Assembly (NCBI GenBank): GCA_038501785.1
Contig: JBAMJR010000025.1
Coordinates: 7,553,501 to 7,617,500, forward strand
Direction: 5' to 3'
Length of the DNA: 64,000 bases
From: Myoxocephalus aenaeus
Taxonomy: Eukaryota; Chordata; Actinopteri; Perciformes; Cottidae
Each line of letters starts with the position of its first letter. Positions within the stretch are counted from its first letter, which is position 1. The position numbers were made by a program, and so were the translations under genes. Positions 27,331-63,307 of this stretch are shown here, one piece after another. The notes beneath the pieces were generated by a model, which was not told the DNA's origin, ran no database searches, and worked only from the letters and a program-made list of their open reading frames with translations.

Positions 27331-28570
27331 ATCAGAGCGTTTTAGAGGGAAAAGATTGACTCCAATAAGATGGAATCCAGTGAAGGTTCTTTCTCTCTTC
27401 TATCCTCAACTCATCTGATCAGCTGTGGAACAACCACATTTGTGTCAACAAAGATCAATATGAGATCCTATTGTCTAAGAACACACAGAGAGATACAGCA
27501 AACAGGACTGACATGTTCTTCCTCCACTGATGTTTGCAAAGCAAACTCTTCTGTTGCTGTATAAAGTCAGCTTATACATCACTGAGTGAAACCTGTACAG
27601 AACAGGTCTGGTGGCTGTGTAACAGGTTCGGGAGGGAGTGGCTCAAGTGCTTGAAATGCCGGGAGTACATCTAGAATCCTGAATATGTAGTTTCATTGAT
27701 GGAAGCACCCAAAGCACCCGTTGAAAGAAATGCCTGCTCAGAACGGACCAAATGCTCATCCTGTGGTGAACCTTTCTTTCAAACTCTGAAACGCTGACAG
27801 GGAAATGTTACAGCTACGTTACAGATCCACAGTCTCCCAGGTGAAATAGAAATACACAGTCGACTCCAGGGAAGTGAAGAAGAGGTCGGTCGCAAGGTTT
27901 TTATCCAGCGTCCATGTGAGATGAGCAGGCCAAAGATGTAAGCTGTCATTTGGTCAGTTTGAGAATGCAACAATGTTTTTTTTTTTACACCACTGCTCTA
28001 ATTGTTATACAACTTGTACATTGGTACATGTCTACGCTCTGCCCCTTTGTCCGTAGTTCAAAAGACTGAAAGCAGTTATATTGAAGTGAACCAGAAAGAC
28101 ATGCCAGAGCATGAACACAGTACCAGGAGCCTGGATGTGGAAACAACTGAAAGGAATACAGCCAAAATGAGGTTTTGTTGTCAGTCCCACCGTGGGGTTT
28201 CCTGGTTTGTCATATGTCAAAATGTCTTCTGTGAAAAAGGCCTATTTGAATGAAATTGAAAGTCATCAATAAGCTGTTATTTGACATTTTGTAAAAAAAA
28301 AAGTAATCCAAATGAATGTTTTCTCTAAAAAACATTCTGGAGTAGCATGAAACATTGCAAATAATCAGAAAGGTAACGTTTTTCCTGACACCATCACCTT
28401 GTTCATGGCAGATGAAGTTATAGACGAGGTGAAAGCTGCCACCTACTGGTCATATCTCTTCCTGACTTTGTTACCACTTCTTTATATAAATAAAGAAGAA
28501 ACAACAGAGTCTAGACAGCTGCAAATCAAAAACAACTGTTGTGTAACAAAAAATGACAGGACTGTTTCAA
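27331..28570. other. Intergenic region between nrg2 and the B3GNT2-like gene
   Basis: I see no gene, RNA or clear repeat beyond short A- and T-runs. It should contain the promoter of the B3GNT2-like gene at its left end and the end of nrg2 at its right. Confidence 0.45.
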
Positions 28571-28587
28571 AATGGTAGGAATAAAGT

Positions 28588-28593
28588 TTTATT
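28588..28593 (-). terminator. Candidate distal nrg2 polyadenylation signal
   Basis: AATAAA on the minus strand (TTTATT on plus), about 2.86 kb past the nrg2 stop. A plus-strand AATAAA overlaps nearby (28580-28585). Another TTTATT sits near 28709. Which is used cannot be read from sequence. Confidence 0.3.
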
Positions 28594-28944
28594 TTTCATA
28601 TGAAGGGGTGGTTTTGGATTTTTCTTCTTTTACAAGTAGTATGTTTTTGATAAAACTTGCAAAAAATCATCTAGCATATTCCAAGAATGATAGACATGAA
28701 GAGAAGGGGATTTATTGCTGAATGTTAAAATGAAGACACGTTTTTTTTTTTTTTCACCGAGTGGAAAAACGATTTGCTTGCTGCTTTTTCCATGCACCCA
28801 ACTACCAGTACCACTAGGACATGCAGAGGGGTTAGGGGTGAGAGGAGAGGAAAGGAAAGGAGAGGAGAGGGGGAGGAGAGGAGAGGGAGTTTGGAGGTAA
28901 AAAAGATAAAGGCAAACTGCTTGACAAACACAAACATGGTAGGG

Positions 28945-28993
<49 letters not shown>

Positions 28994-29027
28994 TCAGTGT
29001 GTGCTTCTATATGTGAGATGTGTGAAA

Positions 29028-29066
<39 letters not shown>
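28945..29066. repeat. Two (GT)n microsatellites
   Basis: GT runs at 28945-28992 and about 29030-29066 are separated by 37 bases of degenerate sequence. Confidence 0.95.
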
Positions 29067-29070
<4 letters not shown>

Positions 29071-29310
29071 GGCAAAGGGGGGAGTGCAGGGTGAGGAGAA
29101 AGAGGGCGGGGTGTTAACAATTCAACTAGCTCTAGAAGCACACTACCCTCACTTGCAGTATTTCCACGTTGCAAATCCCAGATTGATTACAGTGATAATA
29201 AGACAAAACTAGCCAGACCTTTGGGCCATGAACCCAAATTATGTTTTTATATATTTCTAGCATGAATCCCCTAAATCTGAAGGGGTTCGTCGCCATTTTT
29301 AAGATACTTT

Positions 29311-29613
29311 CTATATCTGTGATCCATGCATCTCCTGTGTGAAAACGAAAAAAGAAGAAAAAAAACCTCTGGAAATTAACTCTAATAAGGACACATTTTC
29401 CTCAGTGAGCTCGAAAGGGTCTCTAAACCCGATGAATATCTGAAGATTTTCTGACACGATCAGTGTGCCGTTCAGGCCACTCGTCTGGAGATGGGGCCTA
29501 AATTCATCTGCTAGTTGCTTCTGTAGGTCGGTTACGGGGGGTGAGAAAGACATGAAGGTGAGTGGCGATGTGAGGTGGAGGGGGCGGACGGAGACAGACA
29601 GATAACAGATCAT
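29311..29613 (-). CDS. Unassigned 100-codon frame downstream of nrg2
   Basis: The frame reads through a stretch with balanced, protein-like composition (DLQKQLADEFRPHLQ, LIVSENLQIFIGFRDPFEL), then a Phe-rich tail. It is unlike the repeat-derived frames around it. No family is recognised, the upstream part is Ser/Pro-rich, and no convincing splice site or Kozak context decides it. It may simply be nrg2 3' UTR. Confidence 0.15.
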   Translation of the reverse strand: MICYLSVSVRPLHLTSPLTFMSFSPPVTDLQKQLADEFRPHLQTSGLNGTLIVSENLQIFIGFRDPFELTEENVSLLELISRGFFSSFFVFTQEMHGSQI

Positions 29614-29986
29614 TCAGTCAATATGACCAAGCAAAGGAAGTTCAATCAATAAAGGTATAGGAATGCAAATCAAGGATGCAGTAATCAGTATCATCATATA
29701 CCGTCGTTTGGCTGTGAGCTTAAGAAAAAGTAGAATCGGACTCAGAAAATGCGCTCTCTCTCTCAGTGTGAACCTGCACGCAGCGACCCGCGAGCGATTT
29801 TCGACCCATCGGAGCAGCGCCTTCGCTACAGGGGTGAAAGGTGGTGACGGTTCCAGGGGCCCGCAGTAGGAGAGGGCCCCGTAAAGTAGCAGGTTTGTAT
29901 TAGTAAAAGAAGAAAAGCAGTATCCTCCTCTCAGGGTAGCTACACCCCTGCAACATAGTGAACAGATGTGGTCTCCTCATCATTTT

Positions 29987-29987
<1 letters not shown>

Positions 29988-30028
<41 letters not shown>

Positions 30029-30140
30029 GGCATCGTGACTCACACGCAGCGACACACATGCCCACGTACACACATACACACAACCTTTTGAAGTAAAAAA
30101 AGAAGAAGAAGAAGAAGAAGAAGAAGAAGAAGAAGAAGAA
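29988..30140. repeat. (ATC)n and (AAG)n trinucleotide repeats
   Basis: About 13 ATC units at 29988-30027 and about 13 AAG units at 30100-30140. They give poly-Asp, poly-Ser and poly-Phe frames on the minus strand that should not be read as protein. Confidence 0.95.
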
Positions 30141-31450
30141 AGAAAAAAAAAGCAACTGAATCTCCCTTCTGATTCCAAGAGTTTTTACCCACGCTCCCTT
30201 CATCATGGCCACGAGTGAACGCAACAAACCTGACGGACAGACGGGAGGGAGAGTGAGGGGATGTGGATCTGGCCTGCGGACTGAACTGTGACTGAGATGA
30301 CGGGCGCTCACTGCTTTGAGTCTTTTGGCTGTGATGTGATGGGGAAGTCCTGAGACACAGTGCGGCTCTAAGCTGCTGGCATAGGAAACGGGCGGGCTGG
30401 GCAGTCCACGGGAGGCCAGAGTCAGGCTGGATTACAACTGGATTGGTTGGGTTGGGTTTGGATCGGCAGCTCCCTGGCCAGCGACTGCTCACGGAGGGAG
30501 GTTCTTACAGTGCAATGGAGCTTCTGGCAGCGTGAGGATTGGTGAGAGGAGCATGTCAGGCAAACAAGAGACCACACTTTTCAAGGTGAACGGAGGCGCC
30601 AACCAAATGAGGCTTTATGGGGTGTACATACAGACACACAAACACACACACAAACACACAAACACACAAACACACACACTGCAACCACCACCAATGTCGT
30701 GGCAGCACCCTGAACACCTACACATGAATCTGGATTTACTTCCCCTCGACAACTCCCCCAAAACTCTTGTTTTCACAGGAATAACAACAAATGACTGACA
30801 GGCAGCGAACGAGGAAATAAATGGCCGATGCGATTCATCCGAGAGGAACTACCCTACACTTCCGGTTGCGTCAGTGACTAATGTCCCTGTGAATCGAGCG
30901 CGTCGCGTGGATCATACTCATGTAAACAGACACCTTTTACACAGGAGGAATCAATATTGCATGATGACATAATCAGATCACAGTTCAAAAAGAGGAAGAT
31001 CCCAAATCAAAGAAAAAAACAAAGCAAAAGGAAGGAAGAGGGTTGGTCTCTATAAAAACGAGGAGTCTTTATAAGAAAGGCTACAAAAACTCAATGGGAC
31101 CTCCGACTTCAGCATACAGCAAAAGGCACCACAATATTATTCTATTTATCTAACTTGTGAAAAAATTGGCACGTAATTCTCTTATTTTTTCATCTCTCAT
31201 AATGCTGTAAATCAAAAAACTTTACATATAAATATTCCCCCCCCCCGTTATAAAAAAAGTCTTTGCTGTTAGCTAGTAGACAATTTTTGCTGAAATGAAA
31301 ATAAATATTTCATTTGTTTAGAATATCTGTCTGTTATACAAAATAAAAATATTTCTCCTAGGTGCAGGTCTCTAGTCCACTGGTTGTGTGTACAGTAGGA
31401 GGACGGGGAGTGTGTGAGGTGGAGGGTGGGCGGTGTCGGGGGGGTAAGTC

Positions 31451-54797
<23,347 letters not shown>

Positions 54798-54798
54798 C

Positions 54799-54799
<1 letters not shown>

Positions 54800-54864
<65 letters not shown>

Positions 54865-54904
54865 CAGAGAGAGACAGAGAGAGACAGAGAGAGACAGAGA
54901 GAAA
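54800..54904. repeat. (GA)n repeat forming the polypyrimidine tract of the nrg2 Ig exon
   Basis: Pure GA at 54800-54861, then GA with GACA units to 54904. Read in the transcript it is about 100 bases of CU ending directly in CCAG at the acceptor of exon 54797-54635. Confidence 0.97.
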
Positions 54905-55155
54905 GAGGGAGGACAATAGAAGGGGAGCGGAGAAAGAAAATCAAAGCTTGCATTATTGAAATTAACTACGGACATTCAATTAATCTATCCATTTAATTGT
55001 GCGAGTGTGTGTGTGCGACTTTGTGTGTGTGTGTGCGTGTGTGTGTGTGGCTGATGTGGAAATCTGTTAGTGAAGGTTCAGATGTTGGGATCAAGACCTG
55101 AGACAACAGGTCAGAGTTCACAGCAGAGATGGCTCAAGCATAGAGGAAAATCAAT

Positions 55156-55156
<1 letters not shown>

Positions 55157-55216
<60 letters not shown>
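55157..55216. repeat. (CA)n microsatellite
   Basis: About 60 bases of pure CA. Confidence 0.97.
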
Positions 55217-55218
<2 letters not shown>

Positions 55219-55515
55219 AAAGCACTTTGTCACAGTTTGAATCCTAAAAAGCAAAGTGAAAGCTTTTAGAGAAGAAAAAAATCTTCCCTCAGAAACTCTG
55301 CAGTAGATTTTCACTATTGAACAATGTGTGTGTGTGTGTGTGTGTGCGCCTATTTGTGTGCGTGCATGTGCTTCATCAGTCTCCAGAGAGTTTCACTCTC
55401 TCTCTCTTCTCTCCTTAAAAACTACAACAGACTGCATCACTGACACCAGCACTGGCAGCACAAGCACACAGAAGCTAAAGCAAAGAGACAAGTCAGCACC
55501 ATATAGTACTATTTA

Positions 55516-55652
<137 letters not shown>

Positions 55653-57405
55653 CCAAGGAAGCACCCAGTGTATTTTACACACGTGTGCGCACAAACACAC
55701 ACACACACTTCTCAATAACTATAGAGCCACAGCTCCTCACAGCCCTGCTGCATCCTTCCATTACACACTAAGGAGACACTGTGTGTGGATGCTGAGCCTC
55801 AGAGAGACACTGCAGGTCTATGTGTGTGTGAGGCTCTTCTTGTACATTTTACACAACATACTGAATATGACATGCTATCTATGTCTTTTGTCTTGTGTCT
55901 ATTGGATAGTTTTGACAGGAAACATTTGGCAGACAGGCATCGGGATGAAATGACACAAAGGTTTGTGCCCAGACTTGAACTGAAAACATGTTAGACTTCT
56001 TCAGGCCTTTAAAATGAAAAAGAAATGAGAAATTCTCATCTGTGAATATTTCACATGAAAGCTATTCATATCGGCAGTGTATAGAAAGTGAACATAGACC
56101 AACTGGATCCTATTGACCCAGAGCAGTTGTGTGTTTAAGCTCCTGCATGGATGCGGAAAGTTTAATTCTATACGCGGAAGTCAAACTTTTCTTGCTTCAT
56201 GCGCCACTGAGCAACTTTCTTATGAATGAACAGGCTCCGCCTCCAACGTGTTGCCTCCAGTTGCCTTTATACATCCGGACAATGTGATTGGGTGATGATC
56301 CCTTTCAACCTTGCAATGGACTAAAATTATGGCGCTTTTTTTGCTGTATGTTAACGTCCTTTTGGTACGCTGGGCCACTAACCGGTCTAAACCTCGACAG
56401 CCCATATCTACTATAGAACTATAAATGTGTCTCAGTGATTCAAATAGGTCTGGCGTTGTGGTCATTGATGGCTGTTTTCCTGGTGGGGAATACAAACAAC
56501 CAGTCAGACCTTGACAGATGGAATTTATTCCTGTTCTAGAGCCAGAAAAGTGACGACAGAAAAATGTGTACAAATGAGATACATACAGGCTGCTGTAAGA
56601 TGACTTTTAAAAGAAAGGACTCTCGTTGCAACTGTAAATTCTCATTTGGTTTCGATCACCTTAATAAACAAAATAACACATGCAATGAACTGCTCTTTGC
56701 ACTAAAACACATTATTGTTTCCTAGCACTCACACTCTATGTCGACAGGCCAGACACGTCAGTCACTAAAAAAAATAAGCCCCTTACTAAAAACCAAGCAC
56801 ATGGAATGAACACAATATCTGATGTCAATATCAAAATGTCATGAGGTGAACACAAAATGGCCATACTGTCCATTCAACAGGTGATACAACGCCCCAGCTT
56901 TAGTGAGGAGGCTTCGGATTTTCTTCAGCTCTCTTTCTGTCAACAATATTGACTGATATTAAACCGCCGCTAAAAATAGTCTCAACAAATTACGTTTTTA
57001 CTCGTTTGTGAAACTACAGTGCTCAGTTATTCAAGTCACTGAGCCTTTTAAAAAAGTGTCACCATATATGTGTGACCCGCTTTTACATACGGACCAACGC
57101 ATTGTATTTCATTCTATCAATGGCAGCCGTATCCTTAAATTACCTTCGTGGGAAATTAATGGGAGGAAAAAGAACACATACTCTGAAAGGAGGTAAAAAA
57201 GAGAACCTCTATGAAGTACCATCCAAACAGCTTGCAGTTATGTAAGAAGGATTTAAGGATTTCTAGACTCACAACAGAACAAGCAGCACATCTTTAAATC
57301 CAGTTCTCACATTTTGTGAGATTTAGTCTTGTCACAGACTCGACACACACTCTTGATGTCTAATTCCACGTCACACCAAAGTAAATCATCTCAACATCCC
57401 AAGAT

Positions 57406-57408
<3 letters not shown>

Positions 57409-57461
<53 letters not shown>
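57409..57461. repeat. (CT)n microsatellite
   Basis: About 53 bases of pure CT. Confidence 0.97.
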
Positions 57462-57464
<3 letters not shown>

Positions 57465-60261
57465 CCGTAGCTCCTGGCTTGTAATGAGTTATGCTGAAGA
57501 AGAGCACTGACTGTCACTGTCATCGTATATATTTTTTGAGGAATAATTAGTCTGCTATTTTGGTATTTTCATGATCCACTGTTGAATCTTGACTCGACTC
57601 AACTAGACTTGGTCTTGGCTTGTGCAGCTGTTGACTGATGAAACCAAAACAAGGAAAATCGTGACAGACAAGACGCAGCAGGCAGCTGTTTGCTCTCCCC
57701 TGCAGTGCATACCTAGCACCAAACAGTAGAGCACGGGGAACAGTCAGCATTGTTCCTCAGGGGTTGGCTGGAGACAAAAGAAGAGCTAAAAGGAGAGTAA
57801 ATATTGGACATGCTCGCCATAAACTACACTTTATATTGCGATAATGTGTCAGTGTTGTTTACTTGTTGTGCTGTCCCCCAGTGGCCCAAAAATGACAACA
57901 AAGATCTGCATATAATATTGGATTTGTCTCCAGTAAGTGGGGTTTATCCTTTTTAACACCAACAGGCCCATATATGGGTAGTTTTTCCTTCCGTACTTTT
58001 GTTCCCCGTGTTCAAGTAGTCGTATTACTAGTTATATTACTTGTATTATTTTATATCATTTTTTTTCAGAATTTCTTTGTGAAAAAATGTATATTTTCAA
58101 AAAAAATACTTTTATACCATATGTTGATCATAACTATGAACATCCAGCATGATCTAAGCAAAATTTCTCAAACATGTCTTTTGGAGCGGTCGCCGACTTA
58201 CCAACATCCCACATACTAATAAGACACCTTTTTGGAAAGATTATGACCTAAATAATCGGAATCACAGGAAAACGAAGCTTAGGGGTGTTGGCACCTATTT
58301 TTTGTAAAAGAACTGTGTCGTTCGGTTCAAAAATGGAAAAATCACTTTTTCTATGGGAAAGCCTTCTCTCACCGAGGCATGCTGGATCTTTAAATTTGCA
58401 TAAGCCTTCCCTCTTGCGCTGTGACGTGTTTTACAAAGGTGGGGGCTATACAAAGAGCACAGGACATGGAAGTCTGAAACTGAGCAACGTTTTGTGATGT
58501 TCAGGTACTTATATGGGTTTTATAAGGCTATGGATTACTTTGTTAGACTCCCACAAGCCCGTACGGTTACGGAGATGTGTTTGTTAGTGAAATCCGACGT
58601 TGTAATGGTACTTATGAAGGATCTTGTGAAACCGTTTTGGCCGCCAAGCGGACGTAGGGTAGTAAGTACTCAAACTTAAAGGTTACTTTAATTATTTTTT
58701 TAAATTATATGTATCTTCTCACAATGGTTGCGGTATTGTATAACTTTAAATGAAGTTAAACAACGCTGTGGTTCCGGAGATAATTAAGGAAACGTTCAAA
58801 CAAAATGTTGAAGATTTTCACCACCGATAATAGGCGCAGGGGGGCTTTGTGTGCAAAAGGTTATTGTGTGTAAAGGGGGCAGTACACTCCATCAGAAGCG
58901 TCCACTTCACGAAGTGATTGACTCGGACATCAGAACTACTTATTTCTAGGAGACACATTCAAACTTTCTGCTCCTTTAAATCCCTATGATGGGCCGGGCT
59001 GAGCCTTTTCTACGCCCTATTCTGACAGAATGTGCTAGCTAGAAGTAATTAAAGGAAACTGTATATGTTTAACTTACACTTTAAACAGGGGTGAGTTACC
59101 AGGAACCTCTGTTTGTTATTACAAAAACACATCAAGTCAAGACAAACTGTTTTTCATAAGAAAATGAGCAGCCTCCTTGCTGTTTTCATCCAGCATTTTG
59201 CTGTGGGTATCTTTGCAGGAGACAATGAGGAAATCATGGGAATTGTGATCTAATAACAAAGTACCACATGTGGAAAAGAGATGAGGTTTTGTTGTGGGAG
59301 GGGCGACTTTAGGCCAATTCCAGCAGAACAGATTTGAAATTTAGATTCACGATGAGAAAACACCTCTGAGAGTAATAATCTTTGCTTGTATTGCACTTTT
59401 CAAAAGCAAGTTACAAAGTGCTTCACAGTCAGTAAATACATTAGAAATAATCAACAGCAAATTAACTAGAAATGCCAACAAACAAAAGAAGAAAAAAATA
59501 GCAAGGGGACAGAAATAATAATAGCTTTCCTTTCAGAAAACACTTCAACATCATGGGTAAAAACAACAATCATTGAAGTATGAATGAGGTGTTGCACTAC
59601 ACAAACTACAGTGAACATATTCATTACAGCACAAGAAACATGAAGCACAGCCGATGTTAGAAACCAGACAGAAACGAGCTGTGGCTTCTCCGAAACCAGT
59701 GAGTTCATCTGAAATATGTGTGGGAGAAGGGAGTGAGGTGTTAAAATGAAATTTAGGTCTCCACAGATTGGGATATTTTTCTAAAGCTTGGCAAAACACA
59801 CACATGAGTAGGCGGTTAAGACAACCAGGAGGAGAAGGAGAGGACAGCCAGTCTGTCCATGCATCCAATGTTGAATAACAGCCGATCCTTCTGTCGATCT
59901 ATTAATCAATCTCTCCAAACTACCTCAAGTGGTCAATTAAATCACACTCGCGGCACACAGCTGGTCTTTCTCAGTGCTGTTCCCAGTGTGTGGCTGCAGC
60001 TCTGCTAGATGCCCACTTTTAAAGGACTAACATCCTCCGATTCTCTTTAAACGTGTTCAACATTAGTCTGTGTTCGTCAGCGGATTCTGTGATAAAGTTC
60101 CTTTAGACAAGTCCCAAACAAATGGCCAAATCTGCTGATATTTACATGGAAGATATAGTGAGAACTCACACATTTTACATTCCAAGAGAAAGCGCGAGAC
60201 ATTCGTTAAGGTTGTGTCTTTATTATATATTCATCATTGTGTGATTGTCCAGGACAGGACG

Positions 60262-60920
60262 TGTTAGGGCTGTGCAATCAATCAAATTTCAATTACGATT
60301 TTGGCTTCCAACAACAATTATGATAAGAAGATAATCGACATAAAATGATTACTGCGCCTCATTCCGCTTTGCGGTGATGCTCTAGTTCTGCTTTAGCTTT
60401 CGGCCCTGCTTGGCGGGTCAGGGACGGTCGCTCGGTGTGGGAGGATCCCCTCATGGGAACTCCCCCCGGAGCTGGTTGACCCTCGCCGGGCGTATTTCCT
60501 CTGTGGTGGTGCACGGAGACCGGCTCGAGGACATCTTGTGAAGGTGCCACTTTACAGCGTCCCTCGCCGCCCAGTGCTTGCTGTGCCCTCTCTCCCTGCA
60601 GGGAGGGACGGGGCCTCTAGCTACGGAAAATAAATGTCAACCAAGGTGGACGGTTGGCAACCGACCCGACCCGTCTCGGAACACGGACCCCGTCTCGTCA
60701 CTTTGTGGGTGTGTCATCACCATTATATCTATACAACCAATGTATTTTTGACTACATTGTTTATAAGAACACAACATTCTTCATAGAGCTAGCCTCTTAA
60801 TTTTGCTCTAACTTCAAAATAAAGGCGACAAAATGTTCCATCTAAATGCACATTGTTTCCAAAGTCAATGAGTCAACGTGTAATCGATCCACACAATCGT
60901 AATTATGATTTGTGCCATAA
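60262..60920. mobile_element. Probable non-autonomous hAT-like element
   Basis: Starts with GTTAGGGCTGTGCAATCAATC, then AAATTTCAATTACGATTTTGG and CAACAATTATGATAAGAAGATAATCGA, and ends near ATCGTAATTATGATTTGTGCC. The outer parts are imperfect inverted repeats (AATTACGATT against CGTAATTATGATT), as in a common fish element opening with GGGCTGTGC. The GC-rich middle has a 63-codon minus frame with no recognised domain. Confidence 0.55.
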
Positions 60921-61212
60921 GCGAGCAGCTAAAAGATGTGTTCACTTTTTTCTATATTTAACAAAAAACACAATCTTTCCCTCACTTAAACCAGCGTGTT
61001 TAGAAAAGCTCAACCCTAACCTCACATGACACCCTGAATACCTTCCTATGACCTCGTGGCGGTACGAGATTATGACCCCTACTTGACTGGAAGAGCAGTG
61101 CCAGTGAGAATAACCCAGGCAGCAATGAGATTTAATAATGAAAAGTAACTGGCAAAGTCAATTAGTATAAACATTATTTGGAGGAGAAAGAAAAGAAAAC
61201 GTTTGTCTCTGC

Positions 61213-61272
61213 GATAGCTTATTTTTCATCCTGTATTGATGAACATCCATACAGGATGAAAAATAAGCTATC
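61213..61272. repeat. Perfect 24-bp inverted repeat with 12-base spacer (nrg2 intron)
   Basis: Left arm 61213-61236 (GATAGCTTATTT...CTGTAT) and right arm 61249-61272 (ATACAGGATG...AGCTATC) are exact reverse complements. The spacer TGATGAACATCC can itself pair GATG with CATC, so almost the whole 60 bases is a palindrome. No flanking element ends are visible. Confidence 0.95.
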
Positions 61273-62624
61273 ATTGTACGTCCAACATGGTTAGTCTAGA
61301 GAGGAAACCTGGTTATGTTTTAGGTAGCTAAAAATATCTCCTGCTGCAGTATTAAAATCTTATTATCAGGAGTACCTGCACACTGGAATCATGGCTCCCT
61401 TTAATTGTATAATTGGCATTATGACGAACAGGTTTTCCTCTGGCGAATACTAACAGGAAGGAAATGAGAGCTATTGCAAAAGGACCAGTGACATCATAAT
61501 CGTCTTATCAAATTAAACTCTACCTGACGTGAATACCCGGACATTGTCAGGGTATTATATGTTACATGTACCCTACATTTCAACATGAAGCTAATTAGAT
61601 CAACCAAAATGAGTTTGCAGGGATTTCTCCTTTAAAAACTAATTAGGTCTTGATATAAGACTTGAAAGACATACTTTTCTCTGAGAACAAATTAGGGCAG
61701 CAGGTAACGTTTATTTTCATTGTTGATTAATCTGTCGATCCTTTTCCCGATTAATGGATTAGCTGTTTGGTCAATAAAATGTCTGGTTTTGTGATCAGAT
61801 ATTCAGTTTACTGTCATAGGGGAGTAAAGAAACCAAACATATCCACATTGAAGAAGATGACAACGACTCGATTACTCGTTGCGGCTGTAAAACAAATAAA
61901 AACACTTTGCCAGTTGGAAGTGATAATCCCATTTGTCTCCGATGCAAAATCACTTTCGAGAAACAAATTTGCAGGATTAGGCAAATTAGTTTGGAAATCC
62001 TTGACACAAGATCATTTGTGTTAATACGTGAACTTATTTTGCCCCACTGGCACATATTTTATAATTGTTTAAAGAAAAGTAACACTGAACTATATTTGCA
62101 AGATGGATATTACCGCCCCGGCTCCACTTAACAACCATCCAGATGAGGCTCATCGTCGAGTGAGTCAGTGTGAGGTGAGACTGTCAGGCTTTTATGCAGG
62201 TTAGTGCGGAACTGAGTGGTGAAAGTCAGCCTGAAGCAACTGTAAGTGGTGAGCCCGGTTACCAATGAGCGCATCCCTCTCTGGGACGCTCTCCTCGGGT
62301 AACATGGAAGTTTTGTCGGCCTGGGAAAAACCCGAAGGAAATTACCCTTCATGGATGGGACGTCCACATTTCATGGGTGTGACGGTGTCGGATTGATTGA
62401 ATCGCTGCAAATTCCCACTCCATCTGACATAACACTTCATGTCCCTTTAGGTATTAAAACATCCTAATGAATTTGTCCTTTCAAAATAAGTAATGAATTT
62501 AAACTAATCTCAATGAAAATGAGCAATACTGCATGTTCCTGCATGTGTGTCTATTGTATAGCTTTTTTAATCGGACATCGAAAAGACTTTAAAAGACAAA
62601 ATGAGCATTGGAGTGGTACGAAGT

Positions 62625-62885
62625 ATCGGGCTGGGCGAATGTTCAATATCATAATTGATCGTCTTTCAATCACCATACTGTGATGAAACCATATAATGAG
62701 ATATCGTGATACACCATTACGTCGGTTACATTGTTAATAACAAGCACACGCAAAACCATGTGGTTATTTCATATATACTATTCATTTAATAAATTACCAG
62801 AAAACATGCTATATTGGGATATATATGTTTTTTGAGATATGAAATGACTTATATTGTGATAGAAGTTTTTGTCAATAATAAACAA
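62625..62885. mobile_element. Probable hAT-like MITE remnant
   Basis: Begins TCGGGCTGGGCGAATGTTCAA, followed by AATATCATAATTGATCG and ATGAGATATCGTGATAC, and later TTTGAGATATGAAATGAC. This is the layout of the fish repeat with GGGCTGGGCGATAT termini and internal ATATCGATA words. The right end is decayed. Confidence 0.5.
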
Positions 62886-63039
62886 CAACTAACTACAATC
62901 TAGAATGTTCTTTAACTCATTCAATGACACTTTGATGTGTGTTCTCCTATCATTATATTTCTATGCAATCTAATCAAACGGCCAACGCATTAAAGTTACT
63001 GAGGATATTCTAACAGTTTAATACTGATGCGTCTATATG

Positions 63040-63307
63040 GCCTCCGTAAGTAAAGGAGACCGTCGGAGAGAAGACTCTGTATTTCTACATCGTCGGCACG
63101 ATGCTCGTCATCGGTGCCACCGGGTCGAATTCCGCGCAAAATCAGATGAAATCATGTCGGTTCACCAGAGACTCCTTCAGCTCAGACTCCAGCGAGGCCT
63201 CGGAGCCGACATCGACCTGCAAGTCGGACGCTCCGGCTGTGACAAAGTCTTCCATCACTGTGCGGACCAGACTGTCAGACGCTGACGAGAGGTTAAATGG
63301 ACTCTAA
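63040..63307. other. GC-rich island open on both strands, unassigned
   Basis: A CpG-containing segment in AT-rich intron. On plus, the frame ending in TAA/TAG near 63307 includes a hydrophobic stretch LYFYIVGTMLVIGATGS followed by a Ser/Thr-rich region. On minus, a frame reads SDSLVRTVMEDFVTAGASDL and ends in HDFI then stop. Neither is recognised. It could be a decayed exon, a retrocopy or chance. Confidence 0.25.

Larger units (their letters stand above)
28594..31450 (-). other. Probable long nrg2 3' UTR
   Basis: No gene is established. Contents: a purine-rich GGAGAGGA run at about 28830-28890; (GT)n at 28945-28992 and 29030-29066; an unassigned 100-codon minus frame at 29311-29613; (ATC)n at 29988-30027; (AAG)n at 30100-30140; and a CA-rich run near 30633-30680. 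The extent of the UTR is inferred from the lack of a clear earlier polyadenylation signal. Confidence 0.4.

Noticed and set aside
29900..30492. Frames with poly-Asp, poly-Ser and poly-Phe
   Set aside because: They read through ATC and AAG trinucleotide repeats.
56220..56573. 117-codon minus frame
   Set aside because: Composition and flanks suggest decayed repeat sequence; no family recognised.
59551..59868. 105-codon minus frame, Cys-rich
   Set aside because: No recognised domain, no splice support, in AT-rich intron.
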